Source of the DNA: Caryophanales bacterium UBA6877
Lineage (GTDB): Bacteria > Bacillota_I > Bacilli_A > RFN20 > CAG-826
Length of the DNA stretch: 25,822 nucleotides
Direction: 5' to 3'
Assembly: GCA_002451465.1 (NCBI GenBank)
Contig: DKCJ01000026.1
Coordinates: 1 to 25,822, forward strand
The position numbers were made by a program, and so were the translations under genes. The notes beneath the pieces are model-generated. The model had not been told where the DNA came from, did not search any database, and saw only the letters and a list, made by a program, of their open reading frames with translations. The first letter of the stretch is position 1. Every line of letters begins with the position of its first letter. Shown one piece after another: positions 1 to 6,919 of the stretch.

Positions 1-101
1 CACATCATTTGAAAGCTAACACTTTTATAAAAATAAAAGTAGCTAAATATTCTTGTCCTTAAAGTCTTACTTTTAATATAATATTAAATGAGGTTTTTTA
101 T
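1..101 (+). other. Upstream region of plsX, no gene supported
   Basis: Positions 3-62 are open in one frame and end in TAA, so they could be the last 19 codons of an upstream gene. The residues match no family I recognise, and rpmF, the usual neighbour of plsX, is not evident. An A/T-only inverted repeat (arms 21-28 and 33-40, loop of four A) lies inside. It has too few G/C pairs and no T-run to be called a terminator. Confidence 0.4.
53..82 (+). promoter_or_regulatory. Predicted sigma-A promoter of the plsX operon
   Basis: A perfect -10 box TATAAT lies at 77-82 and a -35-like TTGTCC (4 of 6 consensus) at 53-58, with an 18-base spacer. The expected transcript start is near 89, leaving a leader of about 13 bases that just contains the AGG (91-93) of the plsX ribosome site. 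The -10 is strong, the -35 weak. Confidence 0.5.
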
Positions 102-1079
102 ATGAAACTAGTTATTGATATGATGGGCGGGGATTTAGGAAATAAATCAACAATTCCTGCTGTTAAAAAATTTTTAAGCGAACATGATGATGTTGAGATT
201 TTTGCTGTTGGAGATTCAAATGTAGGTGAATCATTTAATAATGTTAAGAATGTAAAAACATTAATATCAAAAACCGTTTTGGCAATGGATGTCGATCCAA
301 TGACTGCTTATCGTGATAATGAGAGCAGTTTAATGGTTGGTGTTAATGCTTTCCTTAAAAATAATTGTGATGCATTGGTTAGTGCTGGCTCTAGTGGCGC
401 ATTATTAACTGCTTCTATCTTTAAAATTAAAAGATTGGAGAATGTTAAAAGACCAGGATTTATTACAACATTTCCATCTATGAAAGAAAATAAATATTTT
501 GTTGTTTGTGATGTTGGTGCAAATAATGCGAATACTCCAGAAGAATTGCATCAATTTGCGAAAATGGCTTCTTTGTATTATGAATTTAACTTTAATAAAT
601 CAAATCCTGTTGTGGGTTTATTAAGTAATGGAACAGAGGATGAAAAAGGCAGTCCAGTTACTAAAGAAGCTTTTAAATTGCTGAAAAATGATGCTGAAAT
701 TAATTTTTTTGGAAATATTGAAGGAAGAGACGTTTTATTTTCTAATGTTGATGTACTTATTTGCGATGGCTTTACTGGGAATGTCTTTTTAAAAACAACT
801 GAAGGCACAGCAAAAGCTATGTCTTATATGTTGAAAGAAGTTTTTAAACAAAACTTATGGACTAAATTAAGTTATTTAATTTGTCGAAAAGGTCTTAAAA
901 AAATGAAAGATAAAATGGATTATAAAAAAGTTGGTGGTGCCTTATTAGTTGGTGTAAATGGCGTCGTCATTAAAGCGCATGGTAGCAGTGATGAAAATGC
1001 TTTTTTATCCGCTCTTGAGTTAGCATATAGATTAACAAAGGCTAATATTATTGAAAAGATGCGTGAGGCTTTAAAATAA
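102..1079 (+). CDS. plsX: Phosphate acyltransferase PlsX
   Basis: PlsX makes acyl-phosphate from acyl-ACP, the first step of the PlsX/PlsY route to phosphatidic acid, as a soluble or membrane-peripheral enzyme. The 325-residue product has the family's usual length. It opens with the hallmark DMMGGD (residues 6-11; DAMGGD in most members) and has GSSGALL and GVNGVVIKAHGSS blocks near the expected places. The ATG at 102 has AGG nine bases upstream. In Bacillus the next genes are fabD, fabG and acpP; here rnc follows after one base, so fatty-acid synthesis genes are elsewhere or lost. If lost, PlsX would act on acyl groups from imported fatty acids (inference). Confidence 0.96.
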   Translation: MKLVIDMMGGDLGNKSTIPAVKKFLSEHDDVEIFAVGDSNVGESFNNVKNVKTLISKTVLAMDVDPMTAYRDNESSLMVGVNAFLKNNCDALVSAGSSGALLTASIFKIKRLENVKRPGFITTFPSMKENKYFVVCDVGANNANTPEELHQFAKMASLYYEFNFNKSNPVVGLLSNGTEDEKGSPVTKEAFKLLKNDAEINFFGNIEGRDVLFSNVDVLICDGFTGNVFLKTTEGTAKAMSYMLKEVFKQNLWTKLSYLICRKGLKKMKDKMDYKKVGGALLVGVNGVVIKAHGSSDENAFLSALELAYRLTKANIIEKMREALK

Positions 1080-1080
1080 C

Positions 1081-1764
1081 ATGAAAAAATTAGATGAATT
1101 CTATAGAACTTTTAAAATAAATCCTCATAATCCTGAGCTTTACGAAATGGCTTTTACACATTCGAGTTTTAATAGTGATGCTAAAACTCATCACCATGAT
1201 TACGAACGTTTAGAGTTTATGGGTGATAGCGTTCTAGGTTTTGTTATTGCAAGCTTAATATATAATCATCATCCAGAAATGAATGAAGGAGTTATGACAA
1301 AAACTCGTTCGACCTTAGTTCAAACTAAGTCTTTAGCTAAAAAAGCAAGAGCATTTCATTATGATGAATATGTTAGAATTGGTCATAGTTTAACTAAATC
1401 TCAATTTATTAATAATGATCATATTTTAGAAGATATTTTTGAGGCAGTTATAGGTGCGATTTATATTGATCAAGGATTTCAATTTGTTTTTGATTTCATT
1501 TCAAAAATGTTTATTGAAGACGTTATTAATTTTGTGCCAAGTGAAGTTGAAGATTATAAGTCAAAACTTCAAGAAGCTATGCAAGCTGAGTACAGAGAAT
1601 CGGTTGTTTATACTTTAATAAGTGAAAAAGGACCCCCACATGATAGAACATTTAATGTTGAGGTTTCCTTTAACGGACAAAGTCTTGGATGCGGAAGTGG
1701 GAAAAGTAAAAAAGAAGCAGAACAAAATGCTGCAAAAGATGCTTTAAGTAAGGTTGCTAAATAG
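1081..1764 (+). CDS. rnc: Ribonuclease III
   Basis: RNase III is the double-strand-specific endoribonuclease that processes rRNA precursors and structured mRNAs. The 227 residues hold the signature ERLEFMGDS (42-50), which carries the metal-binding E and D residues, and the second acidic motif DIFEAVIGAIY starting at 118. A C-terminal double-stranded-RNA-binding domain runs from about 155 to the end, finishing in the typical GSGKSKKEAEQNAAKDAL. The gene starts one base after plsX with only a distant GAGG, so translation is probably coupled. smc, which normally separates rnc from ftsY, is missing here. Confidence 0.97.
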   Translation: MKKLDEFYRTFKINPHNPELYEMAFTHSSFNSDAKTHHHDYERLEFMGDSVLGFVIASLIYNHHPEMNEGVMTKTRSTLVQTKSLAKKARAFHYDEYVRIGHSLTKSQFINNDHILEDIFEAVIGAIYIDQGFQFVFDFISKMFIEDVINFVPSEVEDYKSKLQEAMQAEYRESVVYTLISEKGPPHDRTFNVEVSFNGQSLGCGSGKSKKEAEQNAAKDALSKVAK

Positions 1765-1767
1765 TTT

Positions 1768-2754
1768 ATGGGTTTATTTAAATTTTTAAAAGAAAAAATA
1801 TTTAATACTAAAGAAAACCGTGCGACGGTTTCAAAATATGAAAAAGGTCTCTCAAAATCTAGAGCAAATTTTTCTAGTAAGCTTGATGATTTAGCGAAAA
1901 AATATCACGATGTTAATGAAGATTATTTTAATGAACTTGAAGAAATTTTAATAGAAGCTGATTGTGGCGTTGATTTTTCTTTAAAAATCATTGAAAAGCT
2001 TTTAAAAGAATCTAAAAACAATAATATAAAAGACCCTAAAGCAATTAACGAAATGTTGGTTGATGAGATGTTTTATAATTATGTAAGTGAAGGAAATGAT
2101 ATCCACAATGATATAATTTTTGCTCATAAACCTGAAATCTTATTAATGGTTGGTGTGAATGGTGTTGGAAAGACAACTACAATTGCTAAATTAGCTTATA
2201 GATATATCAACCAAGGGAAAAAAGTTTTACTTGTTGCTGCTGATACATTTAGGGCTGGCGCAACTGAACAGTTGCAAGTTTGGAGCAAGCGTTTAAAAAC
2301 TGACATAGTCGTTGGTAAAGAAAATGAGGATCCAGCTAGTGTAACTTATAAAGGTGTCAAACAGGCAATTGATGGATGTTATGATTTAGTAATTATTGAT
2401 ACCGCTGGCAGGTTACAAAATAAACAAAATCTAATGAATGAATTAGGTAAAATTAAAAAGGTAATCAATAAAGAAGTAAATTATCCTATTGAATCATTTT
2501 TAGTTATTGACGCAACAACTGGACAAAATGGTGTTCTACAAGCGAAAGCATTTAAAGATTTAATAGATGTTACAGGCATTGTTATTACTAAAATGGACGG
2601 AACCAGTAAAGGCGGAATAATCCTTGCAATAAGGGATGAACTTCATATTCCTGTGAGATTTATTGGACTTGGCGAAAAAATGGAAGATTTTGAAGAATTT
2701 GATTTGGATAAATATTTGTATGGTCTTTGCAGTGGATTAATTAAAAATGAATAA
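1768..2754 (+). CDS. ftsY: Signal recognition particle receptor FtsY
   Basis: FtsY is the membrane-associated GTPase that receives the SRP-ribosome complex and passes it to the Sec translocon. The 328 residues contain an N domain (about 1-115) and the G domain motifs in order: GVNGVGKTTT (129-138), DTFRAGA (159-165), DTAGR (211-215) and TKMDG (274-278). The acidic N-terminal A domain of E. coli FtsY is absent, as is usual in Gram-positives; the N-terminus MGLFKFLKEKIF looks like an amphipathic membrane-contact helix. It lies three bases after rnc, and its last codons overlap the start of ylxM by eight bases. Confidence 0.97.
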   Translation: MGLFKFLKEKIFNTKENRATVSKYEKGLSKSRANFSSKLDDLAKKYHDVNEDYFNELEEILIEADCGVDFSLKIIEKLLKESKNNNIKDPKAINEMLVDEMFYNYVSEGNDIHNDIIFAHKPEILLMVGVNGVGKTTTIAKLAYRYINQGKKVLLVAADTFRAGATEQLQVWSKRLKTDIVVGKENEDPASVTYKGVKQAIDGCYDLVIIDTAGRLQNKQNLMNELGKIKKVINKEVNYPIESFLVIDATTGQNGVLQAKAFKDLIDVTGIVITKMDGTSKGGIILAIRDELHIPVRFIGLGEKMEDFEEFDLDKYLYGLCSGLIKNE

Positions 2755-3052
2755 TTTAGAAGAATTTAATTACATAAACAATTTATATGAAATTTATAGA
2801 AATTTGTTAACTAAAAAACAAATTTTAGTAATGGATAATTATTATAGATATAATTTATCTTTATCAGAAATTGCTGAAGAAATCAAAATTTCGAGAAGTG
2901 CTGTTTTGGATACAATTAATCATTCAAAAGCTAAATTGATTGAATTTGAAACGCAACTTAAAATTTTTAAAAAACAAAATATGATAAAATCAATTCTTGA
3001 AAAATATCATGTAAGCGAACAATTAAAAGAAGAAATTTATAAGGAGTTATAA
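2747..3052 (+). CDS. ylxM: YlxM/p13-like SRP-associated helix-turn-helix protein
   Basis: A 101-residue protein of the UPF0122 (YlxM/p13) family, which is encoded beside ftsY and ffh in low-GC Gram-positives. In streptococci YlxM is reported to bind SRP components and modulate their GTPase activity. The sequence shows the sigma-70 region-4-like helix-turn-helix: LTKKQILVMDNYYRYNLSLS followed by EIAEEIKISRSAVLDTI (about residues 21-57), then a lysine-rich helical tail. The ATG lies inside the 3' end of ftsY (8-base overlap) and ffh starts one base after its stop, so the three are translated as a unit. Confidence 0.92.
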   Translation: MNNLEEFNYINNLYEIYRNLLTKKQILVMDNYYRYNLSLSEIAEEIKISRSAVLDTINHSKAKLIEFETQLKIFKKQNMIKSILEKYHVSEQLKEEIYKEL

Positions 3053-3053
3053 A

Positions 3054-4391
3054 ATGGCTTTCGAATCATTAAGTGAAAAATTTACAAAAATTATTAAAAA
3101 AGTAAAAGGTCAATCCAGATTAACTGAAAGCAATATGGATGATATTTTAAAAGAGATAAAAATCGCTCTTCTAGAAGCTGATGTTAATTATAAAGTAGTA
3201 AAAGAATTTGTTGCTGAAGTTAAAGAAAAAGCTCTTGGAATGGAAGTTTTCACTAAGTTAAATCCAAGTGAAATGGTTGTTAAAATTGTTCGTGATGAAC
3301 TTGTTGAGCTTTTAGGAAGCGGAAATACAAAGTTAATATACGCAAAAAATAGGCCTACAATTTTAATGATGGTTGGTTTACAAGGTAGTGGTAAAACTAC
3401 GACATCAGCAAAACTCGCTTATTTAATGTCAACAAAAGAAAACAAAAAAGTCTTGCTTGTTGCCTGTGATATTTATCGTCCAGCCGCTATAGATCAACTT
3501 GAACAATTAGCGAATAGTATCAATGTTGATATATATTTTGATAGAGAAAATAAAAATCCTGTAGATATTTATAAAAAATCATATGAAAAAGCAGTAAACG
3601 AAAAATATGATGTTTTGATTGTTGATACTGCAGGTAGATTGCAAATTGATGATGTTTTAATGAATGAATTAAAAGAAATGAAATCCGCTATTAAACCAGA
3701 TGAAATCCTTTTATTAGTTGATGCAATGGCTGGTCAAGATTCAGTAAACGTTGCTAAAACATTTAATGAAAATCTTGGGATCACCGGCGTTATTATGTCT
3801 AAAATGGATGGCGATTCTAGAGGTGGTGCTGCTTTATCAATCGCTAAAGTTACTAATGTTCCAATTAAATTTGTTGGTACTGGCGAAAAAATTAATAATT
3901 TAGATGTTTTTCATCCAGATAGAACTGCTGAAAGAATTCTTGGTATGGGTGACATTTTAACATTAATTGATAAAGTGCAAGAAAATATTGATGCTAAAGA
4001 AATGAACAAATCTGCTAAAAGATTTGAAGAAGGCAACTTTGATTTAAACGATATGTTAGAACAAATGAAACAAGTCAAGAAACTCGGAAGTTTTGGAGGG
4101 CTTTTAAAATTAATTCCTGGAATGCCTAACATTTCTAAAGAACAATTATCTATCGCCGAAAAACAAATGAAATCATTTGAAGTTATTATTAATTCGATGA
4201 CTCCTTATGAAAGAAAACATCCTGAAGTATTAAAAAATAGTCGTAAGATGAGAATTGCAAAAGGCAGTGGAACAACTTCAGCTGATGTAAATAAAGTTTT
4301 GAAAAAATATGAACAATCAAAATTGATGTTTAAACAATTTAAAAATATTAAAAAAGGAGGAAAATTTCCTCCTGGATTTAATGGTTTTTAG
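3054..4391 (+). CDS. ffh: Signal recognition particle protein Ffh (SRP54)
   Basis: Ffh binds signal peptides and 4.5S/6S RNA and docks with FtsY. The 445 residues show an N domain, then G motifs GLQGSGKTTT (108-117), DIYRPAA (from 139), DTAGR (from 191) and KMDG (250-253), and an M domain from about 300. The M domain has the methionine-rich fingers and the SRP-RNA binding segment with GSGTTSADVNKVLKKYEQ. The C-terminus GGKFPPGF is the usual end of the family. The ATG has AAGGAG ten bases upstream. The last 14 bases overlap the convergent trmD gene, and the codons of the GGKFPPG tail also form a hairpin that looks like the terminator of the opposing operon. Confidence 0.98.
   Translation: MAFESLSEKFTKIIKKVKGQSRLTESNMDDILKEIKIALLEADVNYKVVKEFVAEVKEKALGMEVFTKLNPSEMVVKIVRDELVELLGSGNTKLIYAKNRPTILMMVGLQGSGKTTTSAKLAYLMSTKENKKVLLVACDIYRPAAIDQLEQLANSINVDIYFDRENKNPVDIYKKSYEKAVNEKYDVLIVDTAGRLQIDDVLMNELKEMKSAIKPDEILLLVDAMAGQDSVNVAKTFNENLGITGVIMSKMDGDSRGGAALSIAKVTNVPIKFVGTGEKINNLDVFHPDRTAERILGMGDILTLIDKVQENIDAKEMNKSAKRFEEGNFDLNDMLEQMKQVKKLGSFGGLLKLIPGMPNISKEQLSIAEKQMKSFEVIINSMTPYERKHPEVLKNSRKMRIAKGSGTTSADVNKVLKKYEQSKLMFKQFKNIKKGGKFPPGFNGF
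4341..4373 (-). terminator. Intrinsic terminator of the rpsP-trmD operon, inside ffh
   Basis: The arms AGGAGGAA and TTCCTCCT (4355-4373, 8-9 pairs, 1-3 base loop) form a strong hairpin just beyond the trmD stop. Read on the minus strand it is followed by TTTTTAATATTTTT (4354-4341), a good U-tract. On the plus strand no T-run directly follows, so it probably works mainly for trmD. It lies wholly inside the ffh coding region. Confidence 0.7.
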
Positions 4392-5154
4392 TAAATTTAC
4401 TTCCTTTTTCAATCGCTTCAATTTCCCATTTGGGAGTTTCTTTTTCGTCAATTTCTTTAAGTAATTTTAAATCTTGTTTGTTAAAATTATATTTTTCAAA
4501 AAGATCAGGTCGATATTTTTTTGTTAGGATAAAAGACGTTTTTTTGCGGAATTTTTCTATAGCCATGTGGTTGCCTGAATATAATATATTAGGAACTTTG
4601 TCTCCTAAAAAATCATATGGTTCAGTATATTGTGGATATTCTAGTAGATTATTAGTATAACTTTCTTCTTTAATTGACTCTTCGCTAATGACGCCTTTTA
4701 TTAATCTTGAAATAGAATCAATTAAACATAATGCGGCAGGTTCCCCACCTGTAAGAATATAATCTCCAATTGATATTGATTCATCGAAATATTTATATAT
4801 TCTTTCATCAATTCCCTCATAATGTCCGCAAAGTATTACAATTTCACTTTTCTTTGATAGTTCTAATGCTTTTCCTTGATTATACTTTGTTCCTCGAGGT
4901 GATAAAACGATTTTATATGAATCTAAAGATGCATTTTGAATTAATGCGTCATAAATTGGTTGGCACTTCATTATTAATCCAGCACCCCCACCAATTGGAG
5001 GAGTATCAGTGCGATTATATTTGTCTTTTGTGTAATCTCTAATGTTTATTAAATCTATTTCGATAAGCTTTTTTGCGATTGCTCTTTTAATAATCGAGCA
5101 ATTTAAAAAAGAATCAAACATCTCTGGAAAGAGAGTTAAAATTTTAAATTTCAT
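4378..5154 (-). CDS. trmD: tRNA (guanine-N1)-methyltransferase TrmD
   Basis: TrmD makes m1G37 next to the anticodon, preventing +1 frameshifting; it is a SPOUT-fold enzyme with a deep trefoil knot. The 258-residue product shows GGGAGLIMKCQPIYDA (55-70), the knot segment LCGHYEGIDERI (108-119) and SIGDYILTGGEPAA (128-141), all in family order and at family length. The ATG overlaps the end of rimM by four bases, so the two are coupled. It lies on the minus strand, tail-to-tail with ffh, with a 14-base overlap of the coding ends. In Bacillus the same gene lies in the opposite direction, immediately before rplS. Confidence 0.97.
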   Translation of the reverse strand: MKFKILTLFPEMFDSFLNCSIIKRAIAKKLIEIDLINIRDYTKDKYNRTDTPPIGGGAGLIMKCQPIYDALIQNASLDSYKIVLSPRGTKYNQGKALELSKKSEIVILCGHYEGIDERIYKYFDESISIGDYILTGGEPAALCLIDSISRLIKGVISEESIKEESYTNNLLEYPQYTEPYDFLGDKVPNILYSGNHMAIEKFRKKTSFILTKKYRPDLFEKYNFNKQDLKLLKEIDEKETPKWEIEAIEKGSKFTKNH

Positions 5155-5654
5155 AAAAGACCCTCAATTATTTTGATAACAATAGATTTGTTTTCTATAT
5201 CAATTTTTAGAATAAATTGTGGTATAAATGGAACATAAAATTTTGCGCCATCTTCTTTTTTACAACATAAAGTGGTTTGTGCAGGAAATTCTTCAATAGA
5301 TAATACTTCACCAATTTTTTCATTATTTTCGTTAAAAACACTCGAACCAATAAGATCACTATAAAAAAATTGATTTTCGTCGAGTATGCTATTATCTTTT
5401 AAAGCAAATAAATCTTTTTTTAAGAGAACATTTGTGCTTTCTAAATTTGGATATTCTTCAAAAGAAACAACATAAAAATCGGAATTTAATATTCTAAATG
5501 TTTTGACAGTAATTTCTTCGTATTTATTGCCATTTTTAATGAATATTATATTTCCTTTTTCAAATCTTTTCTTAGCAAAAGATGTCGTAGAGAAAACTTT
5601 TACTTCGCCTTTTAAACCTACTTGTTTTGTGATTGTTCCAACTTTTAAATACAT
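5151..5654 (-). CDS. rimM: 16S rRNA processing protein RimM
   Basis: RimM is an assembly factor that binds ribosomal protein S19 and helps mature the 30S head. The 167 residues have the N-terminal barrel motif VGLKGEVKV (12-20; usually HGLKGEVKV) and a C-terminal PRC-barrel ending FYVPFIPQFILKIDIENK, where the aromatic and proline pattern is typical. No Shine-Dalgarno sequence precedes the ATG, and a terminator-like hairpin fills the short gap after khpA. A TAAAAT box lies six bases before the ATG, so a leaderless transcript is possible. The downstream overlap with trmD is ATGA. Confidence 0.93.
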   Translation of the reverse strand: MYLKVGTITKQVGLKGEVKVFSTTSFAKKRFEKGNIIFIKNGNKYEEITVKTFRILNSDFYVVSFEEYPNLESTNVLLKKDLFALKDNSILDENQFFYSDLIGSSVFNENNEKIGEVLSIEEFPAQTTLCCKKEDGAKFYVPFIPQFILKIDIENKSIVIKIIEGLL

Positions 5655-5660
5655 ATTAAT

Positions 5661-5700
5661 ATTTTAACCAAAAAGAAGAGTAGAAACTACTCTTCTTTTT
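5661..5700 (-). terminator. Intercistronic terminator-like hairpin, khpA/rimM
   Basis: A perfect inverted repeat, arms 5670-5683 and 5687-5700 with a three-base loop, spans the khpA stop codon. The minus-strand RNA would have core stem GAAGAGTAG/CTACTCTTC followed by TTTTTGGTTAAAAT. The T-run is partly inside the stem, so termination may be incomplete; it could act as an attenuator giving more rpsP-khpA than rimM-trmD mRNA. Confidence 0.6.
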
Positions 5701-5947
5701 TATCGAATGATTCAAATTTCAAATGAATATGAACATTTTCCAGTTTACCAGATACTGAGATAATGTCTCTTATAGCATTGGCAACTACACCTTTTTTACC
5801 AATTAATCTCGCTGTGTCTTCGTTTTCGGCAACGATTAATAAGGTAATATCATTTGGTGTTTCGCTTGCTTGTTCTCTAATTAAAACTGCATCAGGTTTT
5901 GAAATTATTGGATCAATGATAGTGTGAACTAATGCTTTATAGTCCAT
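5687..5947 (-). CDS. khpA: KH-domain RNA-binding protein KhpA (YlqC family)
   Basis: A small single-KH-domain protein of the family that pairs with KhpB in Gram-positives and binds many RNAs. The 86 residues carry the KH GxxG loop as LIGKKGVVANAIRDII (48-63) with the family's DITLLIVAENEDTARLIG strand-helix before it. It begins three bases after rpsP, with AAAGGAA about ten bases before the ATG, so it is co-transcribed with rpsP, the normal arrangement in Firmicutes. Assignment to the family is secure; the RNA targets cannot be read from the sequence. Confidence 0.92.
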   Translation of the reverse strand: MDYKALVHTIIDPIISKPDAVLIREQASETPNDITLLIVAENEDTARLIGKKGVVANAIRDIISVSGKLENVHIHLKFESFDKKEE

Positions 5948-5950
5948 GCT

Positions 5951-6277
5951 TTATTGTTCCTTTTTAGGGCTTTTTGTTTTTACAACTTTAGCTTTCTTAG
6001 GTTTATCGGCTTTAGCTTTTGCTTCTTTAGCTTTTGCTAAAATACCTTGTTGATTTAAAATAGCTTTAACTGTATCGCTAAATTGAGCACCATTATTAAT
6101 CCATTTAATTGCAACATCTTCAAAAATAACAGCACCTTGTTTTCCTTTTTGTGGATCATAATATCCAACTTGTTCAAGATATCTTCCATCTTTTGAATAA
6201 CGGCTATCAGCTGCAACAATTCTATAAAATGGTGATTCATGTCTTCCGGCTCTAGCTAATCTAATTTTAACTGCCAT
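5951..6277 (-). CDS. rpsP: 30S ribosomal protein S16
   Basis: The product starts MAVKIRLARAGRHESPFYRI and contains DSRYSKDGRYLEQVGYYDP, the conserved S16 core. At 108 residues it is longer than the usual 80-90, owing to a lysine/alanine-rich tail (about 82-108) ending KSPKKEQ that is likely disordered and rRNA-contacting. The ATG has AAGGAG seven bases upstream and a near-perfect promoter 20-55 bases upstream. It is the first gene of a minus-strand operon with khpA, rimM and trmD. Confidence 0.98.
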   Translation of the reverse strand: MAVKIRLARAGRHESPFYRIVAADSRYSKDGRYLEQVGYYDPQKGKQGAVIFEDVAIKWINNGAQFSDTVKAILNQQGILAKAKEAKAKADKPKKAKVVKTKSPKKEQ

Positions 6278-6303
6278 AAATTTTCTCCTTCTAAAACATT
6301 AAT

Positions 6304-6332
6304 ATTCTAGTTATAATATTTCTTACTGTCAA
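6304..6332 (-). promoter_or_regulatory. Sigma-A promoter of the rpsP operon
   Basis: On the minus strand a perfect TTGACA (6332-6327) is followed after exactly 17 bases by TAGAAT (6309-6304). The start site is expected near 6297, giving a leader of about 20 bases that carries AGAAGGAG before the rpsP ATG. It diverges from the rplS promoter. Confidence 0.85.
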
Positions 6333-6363
6333 GTATTTTTACTTAACAGGTATATTTTTTTAA

Positions 6364-6384
6364 CTATTGTTTTACAAACAATAG
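6364..6384. promoter_or_regulatory. Palindrome overlapping the rplS -35 box
   Basis: Perfect 9-base arms CTATTGTTT (6364-6372) and AAACAATAG (6376-6384) flank TAC. The repeat contains the whole -35 element TTTACA (6371-6376) and has no T-run on either side, so it resembles an operator more than a terminator. No regulator is identifiable, and AT-rich DNA makes chance palindromes common. Confidence 0.35.
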
Positions 6385-6399
6385 ATTTTGTGATATATT
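6371..6399 (+). promoter_or_regulatory. Promoter of rplS
   Basis: TTTACA (6371-6376) and the extended -10 TGaTATATT (6391-6399) are separated by 17 bases between hexamers. The start is expected near 6406, just at the first leader hairpin. The sequence around the -10 is nearly the same as that before tRNA-Ala at 25321-25335. Confidence 0.8.
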
Positions 6400-6404
6400 A
6401 ATTA

Positions 6405-6491
6405 AGCATTTTTAATGCTACGGACGTTCCGCTTTAATTGTCACTATTATATGAACGCCAAGAGAACGATACAAGAAAGGAGTAACCTAAT
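6405..6491 (+). ncRNA. rplS 5' leader, probable L19 autoregulatory leader
   Basis: The 86-base leader has two small hairpins: AGCATT/AATGCT (6405-6419) and CGGA/TCCG with a CGT loop (6421-6431). CGTTC (6425-6429) can pair instead with either of two GAACG copies (6453-6457, 6464-6468), giving mutually exclusive folds just before the AAAGGAG ribosome site (6476-6482). Firmicutes are known to carry an L19 leader at this place (Rfam L19_leader, RF00556). I assign it by position and structure, not by a model search. Confidence 0.6.
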
Positions 6492-6839
6492 ATGAATAAA
6501 AATTTAGCTAAAGAGATTACTGCTAGTCAATTAAAAAGCAATGTCCCTGATTTTGGATCAGGTGATACTGTACGTGTTTCAGTAAGAATTACTGAAGGTA
6601 ACAAAACCAGATTACAAGCTTATGAAGGTGTTGTTATTTGTCGTAGAGGTGGTGGAATTAATGAAACATTCACTGTAAGAAAGATGTCAAGTGGTATTGG
6701 CGTTGAAAGAATTTTCCCACTTCATTCTCCAAATGTTGCCGAAATTCAAGTTATCAAAAAAGGTAAAGTTAGAAGAAATAAAATTAATTATATTAGAACA
6801 AGAACTGGTAAAGCTGCTCGTATTAAACAAGTTTTATAG
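6492..6839 (+). CDS. rplS: 50S ribosomal protein L19
   Basis: The 115 residues match L19 throughout: FGSGDTVRVSVRITEGNKTR, then LQAYEGVVICRRGGGINETF, VRKMSSGIGVERIFPLHSP and a basic C-terminus. L19 sits at the 30S-50S interface. The start has AAAGGAG ten bases upstream, so the ATG is firm. In Bacillus rplS follows trmD in the same operon; here trmD and its partners are inverted and rplS has its own promoter and leader. A terminator follows, making this a single-gene transcription unit. Confidence 0.98.
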   Translation: MNKNLAKEITASQLKSNVPDFGSGDTVRVSVRITEGNKTRLQAYEGVVICRRGGGINETFTVRKMSSGIGVERIFPLHSPNVAEIQVIKKGKVRRNKINYIRTRTGKAARIKQVL

Positions 6840-6863
6840 TTTAAATTGCATTATAAGTGACTT

Positions 6864-6893
6864 AAAAATAGATGGTTATCCATCTATTTTTTT
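6864..6893 (+). terminator. Intrinsic terminator after rplS
   Basis: Arms AAAAATAGATGG (6864-6875) and CCATCTATTTTT (6880-6891) with loop TTAT are followed by further T residues. It ends the rplS transcript and rules out the upstream in-frame ATG at 6872 as the start of rbgA. Confidence 0.8.
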
Positions 6894-6907
6894 ATGCTTT
6901 TCATGAA

Positions 6908-6913
6908 TATAAT
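6908..6913 (+). promoter_or_regulatory. -10 box of rbgA, predicted leaderless start
   Basis: A perfect TATAAT ends six bases before the rbgA ATG at 6920. No Shine-Dalgarno sequence lies between, so transcription would begin at or beside the start codon. There is no good -35 hexamer. Confidence 0.45.
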
Positions 6914-6919
6914 ATTGAT

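Noticed and set aside
4355..4360. AGGAGG in the ffh tail as a ribosome site for a small plus-strand gene
   Set aside because: The following ATG at 4381 opens only a three-codon frame ending with TAG; the sequence is explained by Ffh codons and the terminator stem.
6872..6919. Upstream ATG at 6872 as the rbgA start
   Set aside because: It lies inside the rplS terminator hairpin, and the family begins just before WFPGHM, which fits the ATG at 6920.
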